This document shows, piece after piece, positions 1 to 11,087 of a stretch of 64,000 bases of DNA. This DNA comes from Leucogyrophana mollusca. Its lineage: Eukaryota > Basidiomycota > Agaricomycetes > Boletales. The notes beneath the pieces are model-generated. The model saw only the letters and a program-made list of their open reading frames with translations. It did no database searches and was not told the origin of the DNA. Position 1 is the stretch's first letter; every line of letters begins with the position of its first letter. The stretch covers positions 1 through 64,000 of the forward strand of contig MU266416.1 in NCBI GenBank assembly GCA_021014945.1. The letters are read 5' to 3'. The position numbers and the translations under genes are program-made.

Positions 1-2
1 TC

Positions 3-50
3 GTGAAGTTGTACAAGAGGAAGACCGGCGCCGACGTCACGTCGCTAAAT
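3..50 (+). pseudogene. HSP70 (BiP-like) fragment at window edge
   Basis: The first codons read VKLYKRKTGADVTS, close to the segment of ER-type HSP70 (BiP/Kar2) that precedes the conserved KLKREVEKAKR helix. That helix does not follow in any frame: the next codons are Gly/Asp/Arg-rich and unrelated. Either the HSP70 gene is truncated here or an intron begins near the GTCACG at about 37. The rest of the gene, if any, lies left of the window. The match is only about 14 residues, so the call is tentative. Confidence 0.35.
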
Positions 51-229
51 GCGGACGGGCGGGGCTCCAGACGCTGGGGGTGCCGTGGGGGATGATGATG
101 GGCCATACCGTGATCACGACGGGCTGTGGGTGGGGGATGGCGTGGGGGATATGGATACTTTTGCCGTCTCGTCTCCACTTAAAGTATATATGAATAGAAT
201 AGAAGCCATTATCATACCTGAACGTCAGC

Positions 230-375
230 GGCCCGGGCGCTGCACACACTTCTCCCAAGTTGTGTCGCGCCATCTCTTCCCCGCGTATCGCGCACACCTG
301 TTGTGTCGCGCGTCCTTCGGTATCGCGCATCCCTGTTGTGAGTCGCGCACACATCTTCTGTATCGCGCGCATAAT
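230..375. repeat. Degenerate tandem repeat rich in TCGCGC
   Basis: Three or four imperfect units of roughly 35-45 bases follow one another. Each contains a gTcGCGC core, a variable stretch, then TATCGCGC and often CACCTGTTGTG or CCCTGTTGTG. The array lies inside the open frame that continues from the RWD-like exon on the minus strand, so it interrupts or has expanded within that sequence. Units differ in length, which suggests an old, decaying minisatellite. Confidence 0.6.
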
Positions 376-389
376 TAAATTAACAAATA

Positions 390-567
390 CAGCGCCATAG
401 CCCTCAGCAATAGCATAGGCGTCGAGCAAGGATGTCCAGATCGCAGCATCATCTGGCGCGAGGATGAATGTGAAATGTTCATCGGGGAGTAAAGAGCACT
501 GGATAAGCTGTAGTTCTTGCAATTGGAGGGAGAGGCTGGAGGCTGAGATCGCTGAGATCTCGACCAT
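390..567 (-). pseudogene. RWD-domain N-terminal exon, probably broken
   Basis: From an ATG at 567 the minus strand encodes a segment with LQLQELQLIQCSLLPDEHF and, shortly after, DDAAIWTSLLDAYA. This is the usual start of RWD-domain proteins of the RWDD2/DUF1115 type (helix, SLLP turn, then an alpha/beta region). The frame stays open to position 37, but beyond residue 60 it runs through the TCGCGC repeat and loses all resemblance to an RWD domain. I see no good downstream exon before the window edge. Best read as a first exon whose gene was disrupted. A real intron leading off the left edge cannot be excluded. Confidence 0.4.
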
Positions 568-599
568 TGTATGATAGACGACTCAGATGGGCGGTGATG

Positions 600-2772
600 A
601 TTATTCATCCCCCCGTTTCGCTGCGACCGTGCCCTCTTCCCTGCTAGTGCACCTCGAAATGATGACCGGTATGATCGTGGGCTGTGACGCCACTGAATAA
701 GGGCTCCTGCGATGATACCGGTAGTACTGGGTTAGGTTCAAGTCGATCCTAGCCACAACGACCCATGCGGGTAAACATATTATCAACCAGAACAAGTAAT
801 TCCCGACAAGGAGAGTCACGGCACCTCCGTCGGTCATGATATTGTCCAAATGAGCCAAATACCGGTGCTTCGAACATTGTGCTGAGCAAGATCACCGAGG
901 ACAATGAACCGGGCTGGCCGAAAGATGACTCTTTCGGACACAGTCCATGTACTCATGTTCTAGAAAAGGGTATTGTGCGGAATGCTGTTGACCCTAGCCA
1001 CACAATGAGGTGGTAAATGAAGGCCCTCACGAGATAAACCCTCCTCCCCCCCGCCCGGGTTCTCCTGGCGCAGGAAATTGACATTCGTTAAAGGTCAGGT
1101 TCCTTAGTATTCGCTCCATCACCTTGCCCGCAGCCCGTGGAGGTCAGGGTGGCCACAAACCTACCACCTGCTCGACGTAACCCGCAAAAATAGCGGTGTT
1201 AACTCTCCCCTTCAACATATTTAGACCTTCCAGGTTTCCGGTGATAAAACGGTCATGGGCGCATTTTGGGGTCATGCAACATCCAGTGTCAAAGTTGACT
1301 CATTCTATCGAGGATGTTCCTGCTAGTGGCCGCCAAGGAGGGCCGGCGTGTCCCCTAACTCAAATTTTCCAAACTGCAGGCGCGCAATGGATCGGTGTCA
1401 CGAATGTGGGCTCAGGTCGGTGGTTTATAGGTCGAACGTCGGATTCTCCCGCCAACCCTGTGCAGTGGGGGACCGGGCGTTGCTTTCGGTGAAGGGGACT
1501 TGTTTTCGACTTGTAGCGCCAATAGCGCGACAAATAGCTGTCACCGGAGGAAATACCCGCTGCGTAAAAAAGGTGGTAAGTTGATTTGATACCGCGTACC
1601 ATCACGTTTTATGACCCCTTTAGCTTCCTATGTGGCACTCGCCGTTGTACTCGAGAAAACTCGATAAAGATTGACTGAATAGGTTGCAGTTAAAAGGGAC
1701 TTCGACCCGACCGTCCCTTCCATGTATTTGTCAAAGGCCCGGTCACCTCGGCAAGGATTGGTGTTTGTCCGCGGGGAACGTGATCCCTGCACACTACATA
1801 CATCGCTCTTGCGTTTCCCCCTAGTCGCAAGCTCGGAGCAGCCTCCCAGCCTACCACCTTTCCTTTAGCTTGTTCGGGTGGTTCCCTCGGCCAAAGGTAG
1901 ACTTTTATCCCCTGCTGCACTCAGCGCCCAGCACTTACAGGTGGGTTTTGGCGCCTTCGGCGGCGTCCGCAATAACTCCCAGCGACCATCTCGGCCACCT
2001 GAACAACTATAGGGCGAGGGCCCAAGATTCAAAATGGCCTGGTAAGCATCCAATCTTGGATCGCAAAAGCCACTTAGCTCGGCTGGACAGCCAAATCTAC
2101 CGCCGCGCCGTGGATTCGTTAATGCCAGTGATCCAGATTTGCAGAACCCTCAGGCCTCTGTAGTATCTCCGCGCTGAGATGAAAAGCTCGCTCTGCATCT
2201 GAGATGCGGCGTCGAACAGTAAGACGAAAAACAACGGAAATGACGACCTCCAGCCTTCGGGGTGAGTGCCGAATAATCTCCTTTTGTTGCGATATGTCTT
2301 ATCTGTCCGGCCTCATTCAACTTCAAAAGGTCGGCGGAACCTACCTAACATGCTGAGTTGTGAACGGCGTTGGATGATATCCGTCGATGGGATCGAGTGA
2401 CGGGGATCCATGGTAACCAATTCAATTCCTGCATTCAATTGGGCGGAAATACACTGTGCTGACCTTCGAGAATAAAAGCGCCACTCTTCAACCTTGCAGG
2501 TCGTAGTATCAGTTTCCTTTGCGACTATAACCAGACCGCACAAGCAAAAGCCAGCCCTCATGTTCGTCAAATTGTAGTATTGAATCTTGTACAAAAGGTT
2601 CCCCAGGGGGGTGCCAAATCGTAAACAGTGCGTAACAATTCTCACGTGATGCCGTGTTATAGGTCCATATGGGTCCACGTTTGACGTTCAAAGCTCCAAA
2701 AGAAACTGCTCATGGCAAAATTTTCAGCTGCTCAGGTTTCGTTCATTTGCTCCGCGTCCCCAACCATACCCA
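600..2772. other. Gene-poor stretch
   Basis: Only short open frames lie here, without recognisable motifs or convincing splice chains on either strand. No clear repeat was found. The right end probably includes the WD40 gene promoter. Confidence 0.5.
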
Positions 2773-4418
2773 ATGGCCGACGATTTGCCTCGTGCCCGGC
2801 GGCTTCAGTTCAAGAAAACTATATACTGTATCTCTTTCTCTCCTGATGGTGATAGTATCGCGGGCGGTACAAGTGACGCGACCATCCAGATCTTTAGCAT
2901 GCCATCCGGACAACCGACTGGTGCACCGCTGAAAGGCCACACAGACTCCATTAATTCCGTTGCATACTCGCAAGACGGTAGAAAAATTGCCAGCGCATCC
3001 GACGATCATACCGTACGTGTGTGGGATGCGGTAACTCGCAAGGATATCGGAGTTATGTTTCCCAGTCATCCGGAAACCATAACCTCGGCACGATTTCTGT
3101 CTGATGGTCGTCGAATCATCAGTGTCTTGCGTTACGGGACAATCCTCATATGGGACCATGAAAGTGGTCAACTCACCCAGGAATTCCAACTGGACTTTGG
3201 CGGCATGGCGGTCACTGCGTTGTCCTCGGATGCCCGAAAGCTCGTTGGTGCGCGCACCTTCGTTGCGGGACTCTGGGACATGGAAACAGGATCTCAAATA
3301 GCCAAACTCACAGGACAGTCGCCGTCTATGTTGTTATCTACCGCATGTTCGCCCGACGCCAGCCAGATCGTTTTCGGGTTGGGAGATGATACACTGAGAG
3401 TATGGGATGTAAAGGCAGGGGGGAAACTGGGAGAGCCGTACCGCGGGCACACGGACATCCCAAACCACGTTGCATATGCCCCGGATAGTCAGAGAGTAGC
3501 GAGTGTCGCCGGAGACGGAACATTGAGAGTGTGGGACACTACGACCCGACGGTGTGTCGCCGGACCTGTGGAAGGGTCTGATCCAATCGCATTCTCGCCC
3601 GATGGCAAATATCTTGCAAGTCAAGCCATTGACGGCACACTACGCATTCGAAATGTGACGGAAACGAGTGATTGGAGTCCGCTCTCCTTGGACCTAGACG
3701 ACGTGAGCCCCTCATTTACATATCTATCATATTGCTGAGCTTTAATGATTGCAAGTTGCCGGCTGCTGGGCCTCCGAAAGCCCCAGAAACAAAACCCATA
3801 ACGCCCGCATCTGCACCGGTTACCCAGAAGCCACTCCGCGGCGGGGCATCCAAAAACAATAGATCCGCTTCTTATGATTCCATACTCGACGTAAGATGCA
3901 GTCTACCCAATATCTACCAACCTTTCTTGCTGACCGCTTACTTACACTCCAGTTACCCGCCATCCCCCAACCTGGACCACACGGCTCGGAGTCAAGGCCA
4001 AAGAAATCCAATACTCAACCACCAGAGACGCCCAATCCAGATCCAGCACCGAAGCCCAAGGGGCTAAAGGGACGGTGGGCACGGTTTAAGACGCGAAAAC
4101 TTCGCACCGACAAGCCTCACAATGGTAGACATCAGCTCCAAAATCTCAACGCTAGACCTCGGAGCCAGAGTCCCAACGTTGCACTTGGACAAGCAGACGA
4201 TGTACGCTATTTCGCGGCAGGTATTCACTCTCATCTCACGTATTATGCTTCAGAGGCTTGTCATCGCAACTCCAAGAAACGCTCGTGGGAGGCGGATTGA
4301 ACGTCGGCGTCAAGAACGAATGAGACAAAACATCTCTGGCTCAGACTCTGAATCAGATTCCGAGCTGAGTTATCAGGGGCCACTCAATTACATATGCTTC
4401 TGCTTATGCTTCAAATAG
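2773..4418 (+). CDS. WD40 repeat protein with proline-rich, Cys-ended tail
   Basis: Four exons join in frame: 2773-3702, 3756-3890, 3953-4201 and 4254-4418, giving 492 residues. Exon 1 holds seven WD40 blades (about residues 15-310), with repeated SPDG/SQDG turns and endings such as VRVWD, LRVWD and LIWD; the sixth carries a typical GHTD start. Seven blades close a propeller. The tail starts LPAAGPPKAPETKP, continues LPAIPQPGP and VALGQADD, then a basic stretch, an acidic SDSESDSE patch and the end GPLNYICFCLCFK. Similar tails recur in Agaricomycete WD40 families. Introns are 53, 62 and 52 nt. These proteins are scaffolds; no partner or pathway can be read here. The initiator ATG is the first in the exon, but a further 5' exon cannot be excluded. 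Confidence 0.85.
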
Positions 4419-5433
4419 GATTGCATGCCCTTCTTCCGATGACCGGTCGTTCGTCCAGCAGCCTCGCTATGGTGTTCATGTATCTTTTATTACAGTTTGG
4501 CTTCTCTCAGCAACACACGTACTCGAATTTAGAGATATACATCAGGGTACGGCGGTCACGATCCACGAGCGTTCACCTTCAGCGTATCCCCATGGATGGT
4601 CGCCGCATATGGTTGTGAAGGCAGTAACCAAAGGTGGAAGGTTTCTCTGCTTTGAAATGGTCAGTTCCCATCAATTCATCACGAGTTGAATTGTCAATCA
4701 TTGCGGTTGCTGGTTGGCTGTGCACTTGGTAGTCTCTTGGCTATCTTTAGGGAGTGCATTCTATTATTTTGCTGCCGACAACGTTGAACCTATTGGTTGC
4801 GGTCCCATAAGTTGGACTTACATATCGTGGGCGGGTACCTAGTTTGAGTTCCGGGAAGATCAATCTTTTGTGCCTTGCTACGATCCTAGTTTCTGGTCCT
4901 CGCTTCAAGACTTTGATCTAAGTTTGATAGGACGAGCACAGGGAGCCCCCACGACCCCTAAGGCCCTGCCCCATGATGCTCTCTTGGTATCATTACACTG
5001 GACGCAATACCCTTCTGCGAGACCAGTATAATGAAGTTACTGGAGTAAACCTCTTCAACACGTCCTCGGGTCATTGTGACGACCATCGACGCTTGATGGC
5101 GTTGAACCGTGGGCAATCGCATCATTTCCACGTCAGCAGCGGTTGGATCGTGACAGCGACTGCACCCATGCTGTTGGGCGCTCAAGTTCAGGACGTGAAG
5201 ATGATGGGAGTGAAGGAGTGCATCAGCCAAGCTATTTTCCCCTGTTCCCAAAAAGGCAGGTGAGTATGTTTGCCTCCATGAGCGACCGCGGTCGGACCGC
5301 CCAAGACCTGTGCATCGATCCCCTTCTCAGGTTTCATGCCTGAATTGTGCATGATGGTATCAATACTGGTGAGGCTGTTGTGTTATGTGATGGAATATCA
5401 CATGCTCATCCGAATGATGAGCTTGTCGATGGG
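4419..5433. other. Intergenic region between WD40 and EthD genes
   Basis: About 1 kb without a recognisable coding region. Two overlapping open frames near 4960-5260 lie on opposite strands with no family resemblance and no plausible exon partners. Confidence 0.5.
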
Positions 5434-5440
5434 TATAAAG
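5434..5440 (+). promoter_or_regulatory. TATA box of the EthD gene
   Basis: A TATAAAG motif lies 159 bases before the EthD start codon on the genomic sequence. Removing the likely 5' UTR intron (5520-5572) brings it to about 106 bases of transcript distance. The strong match suggests an actively transcribed gene. Confidence 0.6.
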
Positions 5441-5598
5441 GCAAGGCGAGGAGAGCCAGGATAAGCAGCATCTCTCATCTTCCTCACTTCATCACTTGCA
5501 TCTTTCTCAACTCAACCCTGTAAGTATATGCCTTTCGTTGCCCCTCTTATCGACAACTAATGGCACCCACAGCTCACCTACTTTCAACGACCAACATA

Positions 5599-6041
5599 AT
5601 GTCTCTCCGCACCGACCGCGTTCGCATCACTGCCTCTTTCAAGAGAAAGGAGGGTGTCTCGAAGGAGGCTTTCGACGAGTTCTGGCTCAACGAGCACCCC
5701 AAGCTCTTCAACTCCCTCGACATCGTCAAAAAGAACATCCTCAAGTACGAGCAGGTATGCCTTCCATCGGTTTCTCCTGTCCTGGATCACCACATTGACG
5801 GCTGTGTTCAATCTGACAGGCTTACTCGAATGAGGTTGTCGCCAAGGCCATCGGCGAGGCTGGCTTGACCGTCTCGCCTTTCGACGCCATGGCCGTCTTC
5901 GAGGCTCCCAGTTTCGAGGCCCTCATGGAAGTGTTCACTTCCGAGGAGTACCGCACCGTCGTCGGTGTGCAGTCAGTGAAGTTCTTCGAGAAGGGTGGAC
6001 ACATGTTCGCATCGAACTTCGCTACCATCATTGACAACTGA
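5599..6041 (+). CDS. EthD-domain (dimeric alpha-beta barrel) small protein
   Basis: Two exons, 5599-5754 and 5820-6041, join in frame to 125 residues. The start MSLRTDRVRITASFKRKEG is followed by an EthD-type core: FDEFWLNEHPKLF near residues 22-35, then AVFEAPSFEALMEVF and FFEKGGHMFASNF toward the end. EthD-like and related dimeric ferredoxin-fold proteins act in oxidative or degradative metabolism, usually as dimers in the cytosol; no substrate can be inferred. The 65 nt intron begins GTATGC and ends ACAG. A second intron, GTAAGT at 5520 to CACAG at 5572, sits in the 5' UTR. Codon use is C-rich at third positions, unlike several neighbours, which fits high expression. An in-frame ATG at 5560 lies inside that UTR intron, so 5599 is preferred. 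Confidence 0.85.
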
Positions 6042-6374
6042 GCTCGGGTCGAGAGGGTACGCGCTCTCCTTTGCGGGAGTCCAACAAGGAACAACTAACT
6101 TTGGCTCCCTGCAGATTGTCAATATCTAATACACGTTCAAAGCATAGTGGCACCGGGCTTAGCATTGGGAAAACAAACTGTAATTGTTAAAATATGCTCA
6201 TGGAATACCTTGGCACAATTAAACTCTTCATGCATTCTCTTGAGTGTGGGCGAAGCAAGTCGCATCAACGTCGCATCAAGCAAGGGGTGTTGATCTGATC
6301 CCGGGGTCTTAGTTCTAAGTGGTGTCAGTAGATCTCGGCTTCGTAGATGCCCCCGAGCACGTTTCCCAGCGAAC
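6042..6374. other. Convergent 3' region
   Basis: 3' UTRs of the EthD gene (+) and the aminopeptidase gene (-) meet here. Nothing else recognisable. Confidence 0.5.
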
Positions 6375-8815
6375 TTAAGCTTGCGTCGACGCCAGTCGTT
6401 TCACAAACTCGACGAGGGCCCTACATAGACGGGATTACTTCAGGAGCACCACAAGTGCGAAGTGGGAAGGATTTGTGGACTTACCGGACAGGCTTCCCTG
6501 TCATCCCTTTCTCCTGGTACGGGTTTGGTCTCGTGTACTACACAGATGACGTCAGCACTCGCCCTTGGCTAGAGGACATACAAAACTCAAGTATACCTCC
6601 ATCGTTCCCGCAATATCAACGTGTGCCCAGCGCACGGCAGGTTCCTTTCCATCTTTGCCCTCGATGCCATCCACGAATGCCTTGAGGAAGAGAGCAGCTG
6701 TGCAGGAGCCTCCCGGTTTTCCACCAATCTGCAGTCGACGTAAGCTGTGGAACACGAGGAATGACTTCATAAAAGTACAGACATTGCACAAGTCTGCATT
6801 GGAGGAGTATATCTGCGGGCCGTAGTCCTCGTCTAGAGGCATCCTCCAGAAGCGATCGTACTCGTGCTCTCCTGCAGCGTGGAGTTGTTCCCAGAGAGAG
6901 TCAGATGTCTGTCCGGTTTAGCTAAGCGAGGGCGCATGCAAGATGATAGGAGGACTGACTGAAAATACTCCAGTAAAGACCTCGCCCAGAGCAACTTCCA
7001 TTGCACTGGCGAATGGACACAGTAATGAGAATTATGTCAATCAAGTAGAAACGAGGAGCATATACCTTGTCAGAGTTGCGACATCGATGACAGTGTGTGG
7101 TTGAAATTCAGTGGAGACATAATAAAGTGCGTCTAAATGCAATGTTTTCCACGTCAACCTGGGTTCTTGAGTACTTTGTTTGAAGCTCGAAGCTGTACGA
7201 ACCTGCAAGCACCAGGCGGCCTTCAGCATCTGTGTTATCAATTTCGACAGATTTTCCATTCATCGCGTAGACGCTATATCTTCAATGAGTGGACAGCGAT
7301 CGTAGAGAACCACGATAGCGTACATGTCTCCAGGCTTGTTTGCACTTGGACCGGGAAGATTTTCACAGAGGGGGGTAACAGCAACGATGTTGACACTGAA
7401 ATGAAAATTAGTCACTATAAGTGTACAAACGGAGTGGAACCCACGGAAGTTTCAACTGAGCAATGGCGAGGACCGTTGATACGACAGCGGCGGCACCACC
7501 TGTCAAGTAAGGAGATGAGTTTTGGAGGAAGACAGTCGTTTGATATGAGCTTACCCATGTCCCCACGCATCAATTTCATATCCTACAAAAACCATTCACT
7601 TAGGCGTCAGCATATGAGAGGAATGAATGGAACCTACCGCTGAACCCTTCAAGCTAATTCCTCCGGAGTCAAACGTGATGCCCTTGCCAACGAAGGCCAG
7701 AGGCTGAGCATCTTTCGACGGTGCACCTTTATAGTGTCTAAATCAGATGTCTCGGTGAGCTATGTAGTGATAAAGAAGACGATCCTCGAAAGCTTACATC
7801 TCCAAAAACTTGGCGGGTTCGTCGGTCCCCTTCGTCACCGAGAGGAATGTACGCTATGGCTGACATGTGAGTGATTCGTTGCCAGATCAAACAGAAAACA
7901 ACTTACCATTCCCTTCTTTGCGGCCCAGTCTGTATCATTTGTTAATATAGAGGCGAGTGTGATGATCGAGCAGCATACCTTCATCACGGACTATGACGTC
8001 CACGTCGGGGACACCAGAGAACTCGGCTTTGACACGCTCAGTGAAAGCCTAAACCGTGCACAATTGAAGAAGATTTTCCAAAATCCTGTCTAGCCAATAC
8101 GTACTGTTGGAGTCATCATGTTCCCCGGAAGTTCCATCAACTGACAACTACTTTTGAGAATGACGTCGTGTGTGGTATTCATGTACTACACTCACCGTGC
8201 GGGCAAGGTTCTGTGCCTTAGCACAAATGACGCCGCTATTCCAGTCTGCGGACCCGTTGAGTGACTTAATGTTCAGCTTCTCGGGTGACGCTTCCGTTGC
8301 GCGGGGGTCATATGCAGAAGGAGGTGAGGTCTTGAGCGTGAAGTCGTAAAGCGCAAGGTGGGCGGCGACCGCTAATAGTAAGATCGTTAATACCAATATC
8401 ATTGCCGGACACATAACATATGATGATCACCAGCAGCTTGCGGATCTGATGACGCGTCGACCAAAGCCTCGGATACACCGTCTATGGCTTTTACCTTCTT
8501 GATACCGGCACCGACAGCCCTCCTCACTAGTTCCCTTCTCTCGTCCCCTTTCTTCTGGGAGAACCCCTCACCGAGCGACACAAGAGTGGACAGATCCTGG
8601 CCTGAGGTACCATAGAATATATGGGCGGTTCCAACTTTTGCAGGTTTCTGTGTAGATGGAACGGTAGACCAAAGCTTTGCAGGATCAACGCCAGTGACCT
8701 TGGCGTTTCCTGACAAGTTTTGGGGGTTGACGGGGAGGATGTAGGCTTTTGAAGACATCGTTCGCATGAGAGCTGATGATCGATGGACAGCTTTTATCGA
8801 GTGCATGTGAAGCAT
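6375..8815 (-). CDS. M17 leucine aminopeptidase
   Basis: A many-intron gene running right to left. The first exon gives [17 protein letters not shown] and GTAHIFYG, typical of the N-terminal domain. The C-terminal catalytic domain shows the M17 metal-binding set: [10 protein letters not shown] (Lys and Asp ligands), MRGDMG, and NTDAEGRL split from [21 protein letters not shown] by an intron at about 7135-7203. [18 protein letters not shown] and [12 protein letters not shown] follow. The end reads [18 protein letters not shown], then [14 protein letters not shown] and TAA at 6375. M17 enzymes are hexameric two-metal aminopeptidases that release N-terminal residues from peptides in the cytosol, sometimes mitochondria. 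The start is unsettled: ATG 8815 or 8806 would add a basic, possibly mitochondrial leader, while ATG 8758 gives a plain [11 protein letters not shown] start. Alternative starts could give dual localisation. Confidence 0.85.
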
Positions 8816-9316
8816 TTCGGTCACCTGGCGCCTGTCGGAAACGCGACTCGGATTCGGAACGTGTGTCAAAAACGCCAAAAGATATTCCTCGGATGACTAA
8901 GCGGGTCCAGTATAGGCGCGCTAGGTTCAATTCTTTTCCTTGAAGAGTGCCAGTCTGGTTGTCTCTGGTTGTCCAGCTCGACCCATGAAGACAGACGTTA
9001 AAACCTGTTGGACTGGAAGCAATGTCTAGTACCATAGTCGAAGTTTCTCAATGATCTCCGAGTTCGAAGGAGGCACACGACCGCAACTTGGGGACCGTTC
9101 AACGCTCCGGCTTCGCCATGTCCAGGCCTTAGGGCGAGTGTCTAACGCGAGCTAACAGGTCGCTCGGCCAAAGTCACGGTTCCTACCCTTGGACGGCCTG
9201 GAGATTGAGGTCGAACACGAACACTGGTGACTTGCCCCAAAATTCAACGACTTTCATGGATCAAACCCCGACTCATTGTGGACGGTGGCTTTGCCACCTG
9301 TGGACGAAGCCGCCCC
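8816..9316. promoter_or_regulatory. Divergent promoter region
   Basis: About 500 bases separate the aminopeptidase gene (-) from the single-exon gene starting at 9376 (+). No coding signal. The right end has a weak TATA-like CTATTTAG. Confidence 0.4.
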
Positions 9317-9324
9317 CTATTTAG
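9317..9324 (+). promoter_or_regulatory. TATA-like element of the 9376 gene
   Basis: CTATTTAG lies 59 bases before the ATG and is followed by a pyrimidine-rich tract reaching the start codon, the usual layout of a fungal core promoter. Confidence 0.4.
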
Positions 9325-9375
9325 TTGGTCAACATCTCCTAGTTGTACCTCACCTCACCTTTCCCATTTCCCATC

Positions 9376-10800
9376 ATGTTTACAGCCTCTCACACTTCCC
9401 TCTTCTCTGCCTCTACTCGACGTGAGGCCCCCCCACCAAAAAATGAGCCCGCGGCGAAGCCTTCGACACAACCGTTCTCTCGGGCTGAGTCGTTTGATAA
9501 ACTCAAACGTGCCCTCAAGAGGAGCAGGATTGATATTAATGGTGTCACCATTGCGTCCTCCGCGGTGCCACCCAAAAAATGCGCCGCAGATCTGCCTACG
9601 GACGAGAACAGGCCCTCTGACCATGGTGTACCCGGTTCACGTCAAAGGACGCTGTCTTCTTCCTCGGATGCCACGGTCCGCGCATCCAGTGCGAGGACCG
9701 TGCGGCGACGGCTGAACACCAAGACCAATCAAGGAGGCTCCAGCCCTTCCACCACGAAGATGGCCAAGGCGGACCCCAAGGGCGCCGCGAAGCATTCCCC
9801 GTCTAAATCTGGCCGACACAAACGACAGGATCCCATTTCATTCGGCGCTTTGGACACCTCGCAGGACGAAAATGAGGAGGAGGATATAACGGCGATCACA
9901 GCTCGCCTCTTCGCAGTAGCTCCGGTAGCCGCTTTATCCCTCGCACCCGCATTACCAGCCTGTTTCTTTGGGAGCGATGATGACGCATGTGACACCAGTT
10001 TTCTGGATTTGTCTGACAACCCAGAGCAATCGTATTCGAAATCGCATTCAGAGGCTTCGGACATAAAGCACCTACTTCGATCCAATTATACCGGGTATTG
10101 CTCTGCACAGAGCATCAAAGACAGTCCTTGGCACACAAACGGCCACGTCGATGGGCGAACACAGTACGGTCATGATAACTTACAACTTGGAATCCGTCTA
10201 TACCAAAAAGATATCACAGTATGGGATGCCCAGGATGAGTATGTATATGTGTACAAACTACCTTTTAACGAGACCTCAATATCCGATTTTGTATCCAGTG
10301 CAATTTTTGCAGTTCCAGCTCAATTGCTGCTCAAGTGTGCAAACCTAGGCAAGGCGGAATTCGATCCTGGAGCCGCCCCAGATGTCTACTGTGTCGAACT
10401 CCGTTGCTATACAGCTGGTCGAAAAAGTCCACACAGCCATCAACCTCGATTGCCAGTCTTCTCGACATGCTACAGCGGTGCAATGGTGCCAAATTTGACA
10501 CGGAACGGCCCACCTGCGGTGCTGGACGACAAGAGAGGAGTGCACATCGAGCAAACCTGGCATCCTACTATGGACAAAGATGGGGTGTGGGGGTGGTACG
10601 TCCGGGTCTGGATGCCCATTCCCATGGGCATATTTGACAAGATGGAAACGAGGCTGTTCAAGGTGGACGCGAAGGTGTGGATTGACGAGGCGGGTGATGA
10701 GGAAAAGGCGTTCGAGGCCGGGGCTGAGTTCACTCTTTCAAACCTGTTGAAGGGCAGGATCATGGGCCCTGGTATGACTATGAGCGGGAGGCTTGTATAA
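9376..10800 (+). CDS. Hypothetical single-exon protein, 474 aa
   Basis: One uninterrupted frame, unusual in this intron-rich window. I do not recognise the family. Residues 1-170 are low complexity, Ser/Arg/Lys/Pro-rich and likely disordered (LSSSSDATVRASSARTVRRR), with possible nuclear-localisation basic patches, then an acidic DENEEEDI run. Residues of about 175-200 are Ala/Leu/Val-rich. The C-terminal half, about 270-474, looks folded: YQKDITVWDAQDEYVYVY, repeated Trp-rich strands (GVWGWYVRVWMPIPMGIF) and KVDAKVWIDEAGDEEKAFE, suggesting a beta-rich domain. It ends GRIMGPGMTMSGRLV. ATG 9376 follows a C/T-rich leader; the ATG at 9343, 33 bases upstream, is in frame but lies closer to the TATA-like site. 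No signal peptide is obvious. Confidence 0.75.
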   Translation: MFTASHTSLFSASTRREAPPPKNEPAAKPSTQPFSRAESFDKLKRALKRSRIDINGVTIASSAVPPKKCAADLPTDENRPSDHGVPGSRQRTLSSSSDATVRASSARTVRRRLNTKTNQGGSSPSTTKMAKADPKGAAKHSPSKSGRHKRQDPISFGALDTSQDENEEEDITAITARLFAVAPVAALSLAPALPACFFGSDDDACDTSFLDLSDNPEQSYSKSHSEASDIKHLLRSNYTGYCSAQSIKDSPWHTNGHVDGRTQYGHDNLQLGIRLYQKDITVWDAQDEYVYVYKLPFNETSISDFVSSAIFAVPAQLLLKCANLGKAEFDPGAAPDVYCVELRCYTAGRKSPHSHQPRLPVFSTCYSGAMVPNLTRNGPPAVLDDKRGVHIEQTWHPTMDKDGVWGWYVRVWMPIPMGIFDKMETRLFKVDAKVWIDEAGDEEKAFEAGAEFTLSNLLKGRIMGPGMTMSGRLV

Positions 10801-11020
10801 TACGTGTACCTGCGTGTCACATTCGTTTGTCTCACTGTCGTTCTATGGTAGCCACGTCTCGCAGAAGCTCACGATGTATTGGAGTGTGAACCGAGTGCTA
10901 TGCTCTTCATACGTGGAAGCTCTCATGCAATCAGATCTTGAAATAACAAACTGGTACCTATCCCCTGAGAAATCGGTCGGACCCGTTGTTGGTCTCTTGA
11001 CGACTTCCCGGAAATCCTCA

Positions 11021-11027
11021 TATAAAG
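11021..11027 (+). promoter_or_regulatory. TATA box of the carboxypeptidase gene
   Basis: TATAAAG lies 67 bases before the ATG at 11088, within the normal range for fungal genes. Confidence 0.6.
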
Positions 11028-11087
11028 CACCATGTCTTGATAATGATAAGTAGCTTCCAGTAGCCCTAACAGATTCACTAGACTATC

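Noticed and set aside
601..858. Minus-strand open frame with a hydrophobic stretch (VGNYLFWLIICLPAWVVV)
   Set aside because: A single hydrophobic run in an 85-codon frame without a family match, promoter signal or exon partners is not enough to call a membrane protein.
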